From Micromonospora thermarum (GTDB lineage: Bacteria > Actinomycetota > Actinomycetes > Mycobacteriales > Micromonosporaceae), in assembly GCF_012034245.1 (NCBI RefSeq), contig NZ_JAATEO010000003.1, forward strand, positions 1 through 64,000: 64,000 bases of DNA, written 5' to 3'. The notes below the pieces were generated by a model. The model searched no databases. It saw nothing but the letters and a program-made list of their open reading frames with translations, and was not told the DNA's origin. Each line of letters opens with the position of its first letter. Position 1 is the first letter of the stretch. Of the stretch, positions 60,799 through 64,000 are shown in pieces. Both the position numbers and the translations under genes were made by a program.

Positions 60799-63057
60799 TC
60801 ACCCCACCGGGCGGAAGCCCCGGAGGCGGAGGCTGTTGGCCACCACGAAGACCGACGAGAACGCCATCGCGGCACCGGCGATCATCGGGTTGAGCAGCCC
60901 GGCCGCGGCCAGCGGGAGCGCCGCGACGTTGTAGGCGAAGGCCCAGAACAGGTTGCCCTTGATGATCGCGAGGGTGCGCCGGGAGAGCCGGATCGCGTCC
61001 ACGGCGGCGGTCAGGTCACCCCGGACGAGGGTCAGGTCGGACGCCTCGATCGCGACGTCCGTACCGGTGCCCATGGCCAGCCCCAGGTCGGCCTGGGCGA
61101 GCGCGGCGGCGTCGTTGATCCCGTCGCCCACCATCGCCACGACGCGGCCGTCGCGCTGGAGCCGCTGGACCACCGCGGCCTTGTCCGCCGGCAGCACCTC
61201 GGCGATCACCTCGTCGATCCCGACCTCGGCCGCCACCGCCCGGGCGACGGTCTCGTTGTCGCCGGTGAGCAGCACCGGGGTGAGGCCCAGGTCCCGAAGC
61301 CGGGCGACCGCCGTCGCGCTGGTCGGCTTGACCACGTCGGCCACCGCCAGCACGCCCCGGGCCCGCCCGTCCCAACCGACCAGGACCGCCGTCCGCCCCT
61401 GGGCCTCCGCGGCGGTGACGGCCGCCGCGATCTCCTCGGGTACGACCAGACCCCGCTCCCGGAGCAGCCGGGGCCGGCCGACCAGCACCTCGCGGCCCTC
61501 CACCGAGCCGCTCACGCCCAGCCCTTCGAGGTTGGCGAAGCCGGCCACCGGCGGCAGCCCGCCGGCCTCGGCCGCGCCCGCGGCGACGGCCCGGGCGATC
61601 GGGTGCTCGGAGGCGGATTCGAGGGCGCCGGCGATCCGGAGCACCTCCGCCCGGTCCTCCCCGGTCGCCGGGAGCACGTCGACCAGGGTCATCCGGCCGG
61701 TGGTGACCGTGCCGGTCTTGTCCAGCACGACCGTGTCGACCCGCCGGGTGGACTCCAGCACCTCCGGCCCCTTGATCAGGATGCCGAGCTGGGCGCCCCG
61801 CCCGGTGCCGACCAGCAGGGCGGTCGGCGTGGCCAGGCCCAGGGCGCACGGGCAGCCGATGATGAGCACGGCCACGGCGGCGGTGAACGCGGCCGTCGGA
61901 CCCGCCCCGCTGCCCAGCCACCAGCCCAGCGTGCCGGCGGCGAGAGCGATCACGATCGGGACGAAGACGCCCGAGATCCGGTCGGCGAGCCGCTGCACGG
62001 CCGCCTTGCCGGTCTGGGCGGCCTCGACGAGGCGCGCCATCTGGGCGAGCTGCGTGTCGCCGCCGACCCGGGTGGCGCGTACGACCAGCCGCCCACCGGC
62101 GTTGACGGTGGCGCCGACCACGGTGTCGCCGGGCGCCACCTCGACCGGGACGGACTCGCCGGTGAGCATGCTCGCGTCGACCGCCGAGGTGCCCTCCTCC
62201 ACGACGCCGTCGGTGGCGACCTTCTCGCCGGGGCGGACCACGAACCGGTCCCCCACCGCGAGCTGGTCGACCGGGACGCGGGTCTCGACGCCGTTGCGCA
62301 GCACCGCCACGTCCTTGGCACCCAGCTTGAGCAGGGCCCGCAGGGCGGCGCCGGCGGTGCGCTTGGACCGCGCCTCGAAGTACCGGCCGGCGAGGATGAA
62401 GGTGGTGACGCCGGCCGCCGCCTCCAGGTAGATGTTGCCCGCACCGTCGCCGCGCACGATGTCGAAGCTGAACGGGTGCGTCATGCCCGGCGTGCCGGCG
62501 GTGCCGAGGAACAGCGCCCACACCGACCAGCCGAACGCGGCGAGGGTGCCGAGTGACACCAGCGTGTCCATGGTCGCCGCGCCGTGCCGCAGGTTGACCC
62601 AGGCGGCCCGGTGGAACGGCAGGCCGCCCCAGACCACCACCGGGGCGGCCAGGGTCAGCGACAGCCACTGCCAGTACGTGAACTGCCACGCCGGCACCAT
62701 CGCCAGCACGATCACCGGCACGGTCAGCACGATCGAGGCCCACAGCCGCGTACGCAGGCCGCGCAGCTCGTCCACCGGCTCGGCGGCCGGCTCACCACCG
62801 GCCGGGACCGGCGGGCGGGGCACGACGGCCGTGTAGCCGGTCTTCTCGACCGTGGCGATCAGGTCGCCGGGGGTCACCTCGTCGGCGTACGCGACGGTGG
62901 CCTTCTCGGTGGCGTAGTTGACCGTGGCGGTGACGCCGGGCATCCGGTTGAGCTTCTTCTCGATGCGGGCGGCGCAGGAGGCGCAGGTCATCCCGCCGAT
63001 CGCCAGCTCGATCTGGTTCGGCGCCATCGGTAGGGGCTGCTTGCTCGTGGTGGTCAT
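60799..63057 (-). CDS. copper-type P1B ATPase (CopA-like)
   Basis: Encodes 752 residues. N-terminal HMA domain with [15 protein letters not shown], eight TM helices, TGES in the actuator ([11 protein letters not shown]), the CPC metal site in [20 protein letters not shown], the phosphorylation motif [18 protein letters not shown] and [20 protein letters not shown]. These identify a Cu+ exporter; Ag+ is also possible. ATG 63057 with a GTG one codon earlier. It is 12 bp downstream of a His-rich protein gene, probably in one operon for copper handling. Confidence 0.9.
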   Translation of the reverse strand: MTTTSKQPLPMAPNQIELAIGGMTCASCAARIEKKLNRMPGVTATVNYATEKATVAYADEVTPGDLIATVEKTGYTAVVPRPPVPAGGEPAAEPVDELRGLRTRLWASIVLTVPVIVLAMVPAWQFTYWQWLSLTLAAPVVVWGGLPFHRAAWVNLRHGAATMDTLVSLGTLAAFGWSVWALFLGTAGTPGMTHPFSFDIVRGDGAGNIYLEAAAGVTTFILAGRYFEARSKRTAGAALRALLKLGAKDVAVLRNGVETRVPVDQLAVGDRFVVRPGEKVATDGVVEEGTSAVDASMLTGESVPVEVAPGDTVVGATVNAGGRLVVRATRVGGDTQLAQMARLVEAAQTGKAAVQRLADRISGVFVPIVIALAAGTLGWWLGSGAGPTAAFTAAVAVLIIGCPCALGLATPTALLVGTGRGAQLGILIKGPEVLESTRRVDTVVLDKTGTVTTGRMTLVDVLPATGEDRAEVLRIAGALESASEHPIARAVAAGAAEAGGLPPVAGFANLEGLGVSGSVEGREVLVGRPRLLRERGLVVPEEIAAAVTAAEAQGRTAVLVGWDGRARGVLAVADVVKPTSATAVARLRDLGLTPVLLTGDNETVARAVAAEVGIDEVIAEVLPADKAAVVQRLQRDGRVVAMVGDGINDAAALAQADLGLAMGTGTDVAIEASDLTLVRGDLTAAVDAIRLSRRTLAIIKGNLFWAFAYNVAALPLAAAGLLNPMIAGAAMAFSSVFVVANSLRLRGFRPVG

Positions 63058-63069
63058 CACGCCGTCCCG

Positions 63070-64000
63070 TCAGTCGTGCCCGTGACCGGGGGCGCCGTGG
63101 TCGGTGCCGCCGGTCGGGGCGGGTGCGCTCGTGCTGGTCGGCGTCGGTGCGGCCGGGACGGCGGTGACCGTCCCGCCGGCCGCGCCGGCGACGATGGTGA
63201 ACTCGGCGGTGCGGACCACGCCGCCGTGCTGGAAGTCCAGGAAGAGCCGGTAGGTGCCGGCGGAGGGCACCTCGGCGAAGAAGGTCACGTCGGGGCCGGG
63301 CTTCGTCCGGCCGTCACCCGGCGTGCCGTCCGGGTGGACGTGCAGGTACGCGAGGTCGCCCTGGCGCAGCGCGACCAGGTGCCCGTACGCGCCCAGGTAG
63401 GGCTCCAGGTCGGTGACCGGTACGCCGTCCCGGCTCACCGTCAGCGTCAGCTCGCTGGTCCGGCCCGGCTGCGGCGTTCCGGCCAGGGTGACCGTGTAGC
63501 CGTCGACGGTGGTGCTGGTCGCGGGCGCCGGCAGCGGCCGCTCGGTCAGCACGCCGGGGACGGTCACGTCCACGCCGAGGGTCAGCGGCTCCCCGCCGCC
63601 CGGCGTGAAGTCGGCGAAGACCCGCCACACGCCCGGCCCGGCCAGCGGTGAGTCGACCCGCCAGGTGCCGTCCGGGGACATCTCCGGGTGCACGTGCCGG
63701 AACCCGCTGAGGTCGCGGCGGGCGACGATCAGGTGCATCCGCTTGTCGTGCGCCACCTCGTACGCGGTCACCGGCGCGCCGTCCGGCCCGGTGATCTGGA
63801 AGGCGAACTGGCCGGCGGGCGCCGCGACCGGCCGGAGAGTGTGGCCGCGCTCGGAGACGAGCAGGCCGCCGGGCAGGTGGGCAGCGCCGCTGTCGCCGTG
63901 CCTGGTGTCGTCGCCGTGCGAGGTCTCGCCGGCGTGTCCGGTGTCGTCGTGGCGGGTCTCGGCGGCGGGGGCGACGGGGCCGGTCACCTGACCGACCCCG
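63070..64000 (-). CDS. His-rich predicted extracytoplasmic protein, 5' end cut by window
   Basis: At least 305 residues are encoded and the frame stays open to the window edge, so the true start and any signal peptide probably lie outside. The visible part begins with a His/Asp-rich stretch (THDDTGHAGETSHGDDTRHG-like) and ends with APAPTGGTDHGAPGHGHD. Between them are two beta-sandwich-like units (QFAFQITGPDGAPVTAYEVA ... RRDLSGFRHVHPEMSPDG, and GAYGHLVALRQGDLAYLHVH). The HVHP and YLHVHPDG repeats suggest metal binding. Adjacent to the copper ATPase, so likely periplasmic or cell-surface copper binding; inferred. Confidence 0.7.
   Translation of the reverse strand, partial: GVGQVTGPVAPAAETRHDDTGHAGETSHGDDTRHGDSGAAHLPGGLLVSERGHTLRPVAAPAGQFAFQITGPDGAPVTAYEVAHDKRMHLIVARRDLSGFRHVHPEMSPDGTWRVDSPLAGPGVWRVFADFTPGGGEPLTLGVDVTVPGVLTERPLPAPATSTTVDGYTVTLAGTPQPGRTSELTLTVSRDGVPVTDLEPYLGAYGHLVALRQGDLAYLHVHPDGTPGDGRTKPGPDVTFFAEVPSAGTYRLFLDFQHGGVVRTAEFTIVAGAAGGTVTAVPAAPTPTSTSAPAPTGGTDHGAPGHGHD

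Overview
The window is high-GC actinobacterial chromosome, most likely from Micromonospora or a close relative in the Micromonosporaceae. This rests on the gene content (korAB, kdpFABCDE, a SARP/BTAD regulator, an XRE-DUF397 pair, MEDS sensors, secreted chitinase and PHA-depolymerase genes), the very high third-position GC, frequent GTG starts and leaderless-looking promoters. Two intergenic palindromes (about 10.5 and 58.0 kb) also look like dispersed repeats I associate with Micromonospora. The assignment is by recognition, not by a database search.

Layout. 0.7-3.6 kb: 2-oxoacid:ferredoxin oxidoreductase korAB and a perfect terminator. 3.7-11.6 kb: three separate redox/quinone modules, namely azoreductase with a divergent MarR regulator, an NmrA-type quinone reductase with a divergent HxlR (QorR-like) regulator, and a quinone reductase behind a 20-bp SoxR/MerR-type palindrome. 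Between them lie a TrkA-type K+ channel, a solitary TnpB with an altered RuvC-II site, and a ClgR-like regulator next to a clpP paralogue. 11.6-15.25 kb is accessory: a frameshifted STAS gene, an orphan gene, and a 2.4-kb remnant of an integrative element. The remnant is bounded by a 44-bp duplication of the 3' part of tRNA-Arg(CCT), with paired 11-bp-spaced octamers that look like integrase arm sites and no integrase. 15.4-17.2 kb: a solute-binding lipoprotein coupled to a CDF transporter. 17.3-23.0 kb: a decaying glycan locus (internally deleted secreted protein, intact GH13 enzyme, one intact and one truncated sugar ABC permease, no binding protein, LacI regulator).

23.1-27.1 kb: a membrane protein divergent from a STAND NTPase-TPR protein paired with a Fe(II)/2-oxoglutarate dioxygenase. 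27.2-28.7 kb: GH19 chitinase and a DUF1905 protein. 28.7-38.2 kb: corA and a complete kdp potassium-ATPase locus on the minus strand, including kdpF and an even smaller 27-residue membrane peptide upstream of it, a strong hairpin between kdpC and kdpD, and a candidate KdpE site. 38.4-41.8 kb: FUSC and APC membrane transporters. 42-49.9 kb: a frameshifted DHFR-like gene, a SARP/AfsR-type regulator, ileS and a cation-exchanger-like protein.

50-64 kb: PHA depolymerase; a three-gene partner-switching module (HATPase, MEDS-STAS, MEDS-HATPase); DUF4383 and other small membrane proteins; hflX; DUF2786; a second DHFR-like gene; an XRE/DUF397 locus with heptamer repeats in the leader; csbD; and a copper-type P1B ATPase next to a His-rich protein cut by the window edge.

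Most of the window is ordinary core or niche-adaptation sequence. The best candidates for something less described are the integrase-less tRNA element (12.8-15.2 kb), the TnpB with its displaced catalytic glutamate, the STAND plus dioxygenase pair, the MEDS partner-switching trio, and the tiny peptide in front of kdpF. No CRISPR array, rRNA, or complete prophage or ICE was seen.
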